From Eulemur rufifrons (lineage: Eukaryota; Chordata; Mammalia; Primates; Lemuridae), in NCBI RefSeq assembly GCF_041146395.1, contig NC_090989.1:119101501-119165500 (forward strand): 64,000 nucleotides of DNA, given 5' to 3'. The notes beneath the pieces were generated by a model. That model saw only the letters and a list, made by a program, of their open reading frames with translations. It was not told the origin of the DNA and searched no databases. This document shows positions 63,301 through 64,000 of this stretch, piece by piece. Every line of letters begins with the position of its first letter. Position 1 is the stretch's first letter. The translations under genes were made by a program, and so were the position numbers.

Positions 63301-64000
63301 CTCACAAGCTGGCTACACAGTCACCACCGGGCATCAGCCCTCCCATCCTCTCTATCTCACAGCTTATTTGTCCATATCTACCCACAAAGCCACCTGCAGG
63401 AGCCTCACCTTTGCCAGCCCCCCAGGGGGACGCCTCTACCCCTGCCACAGACACTCTGACAGGTGCCCCCAAAGCCGCCGTCCTCAGATGTCCCCACAGT
63501 GCTGCGCCCCATGCAGAAAGGGGGAAATGGCCTCCTCCCCACTCTGCCTCATCACTCGGTCCCAAAGCAGTTCTACTTTTACCCAGAGCCTCAGCAAGTG
63601 ACCCCATCAACTCCTAGAGCACCCCACCCTTGCCCCAGGCCTAGGCAACCTGGAGAAACCTGGAGACCAGCAGAGACCTCTGTGTCTTCCAGAGCACCCC
63701 GGTCCCTGCCCCTCGGGCCTCACGCCCAGTCCACTGAGCTGAACCTTGAGCAGACACCATTCCACCCACCTGTCCTCCTCCGCTTCTTCTTTCCCTTCTC
63801 CTGCCACCAAAAACCCCCTTATCCTCTTCCAGTTGCAAAGAAGACACTCCCAGATGCTGATGGGTCTGAGAGAGAGAAATAGAAAGAACTTGTCTACATC
63901 AGCAGCCAACGAAAGACCCTCTGGTATACTTGGCAGAAGGTGGTGGTCTCTTCCCAGCAGGAGAGAGCATTAGAGGAGGGCTGAGCAGGGTTAAAGGAAA
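63301..64000. other. GC-richer unassigned stretch
   Basis: Several overlapping frames (75-139 codons) on both strands, typical of GC-richer DNA depleted of stop codons. The longest (63463-63882) is proline- and serine-rich by composition and shows no domain. No repeat recognised. A coding exon here cannot be excluded but nothing supports one. Confidence 0.35.

Noticed and set aside
63463..63882. 139-codon proline-rich frame near the right edge as a terminal exon
   Set aside because: Frames of similar length exist on both strands here, composition alone explains them, and no splice or domain evidence supports one over another.

Overview
This window is mammalian nuclear DNA from a primate, most likely a strepsirrhine (lemur-like). 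The evidence is the Alu type: most Alus read 'tagcactctgggaggcc' where human Alus read 'cagcactttgggaggcc', and the better-preserved ones have an extended A-rich centre with 'ttatatggaca'. The youngest L1 tails also end in 'tgtacccccaaaatatgctg' or its complement, which I associate with strepsirrhine L1s. The species and chromosomal location cannot be read from the sequence.

I find no protein-coding gene, tRNA, rRNA or recognisable gene exon. Open frames are short, start at arbitrary places, and mostly fall in repeats or simple sequence. It is best read as intergenic or intronic DNA built from layered transposable elements. No bacterial or phage-type system (operon, CRISPR, toxin-antitoxin) is present.

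Layout. 0-9 kb: an LTR-like remnant, a Tigger DNA transposon with TA target duplication, an Alu, a MIR, a hAT-type MITE, an L1M 3' end, then about 2.5 kb of unassigned sequence. 9-13 kb: L2 remnants split by a MITE and by an Alu with a clear target duplication, then an MLT1-type LTR. 14-31 kb: sparse old repeats (Alu, L1, MIR, MER5A, MER1B, MLT1) with long unassigned stretches and a 51-bp tandem duplication. 31.8-40.9 kb: one old, nearly full-length L1 on the + strand with 5'UTR, ORF1 and ORF2 relics and 3'UTR. It has been hit by six Alus and one younger, 5'-inverted L1. One of these Alus carries an L1-like 3' tail inside a shared target duplication. 41-50 kb: MLT1, L2, L1 and HAL1-like remnants and MIRs. 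50-55 kb: a stack of LTRs, MLT1 fragments and a Tigger-in-Tigger nest within an old L1/HAL1-like background. 55-64 kb: L1M pieces, MIRs, LTR-like remnants, CA/TG-rich DNA, an extremely short L1 tail insertion, and a final 1.5 kb of non-repetitive, CpG-containing sequence that is the best place to look for regulatory DNA.

Repeat family names are from memory of consensus sequences, without a database search. Class-level calls (Alu, L1, L2, MIR, MaLR LTR, Tigger, hAT) are firmer than subfamily names, and boundaries of old elements are approximate by tens of bases.
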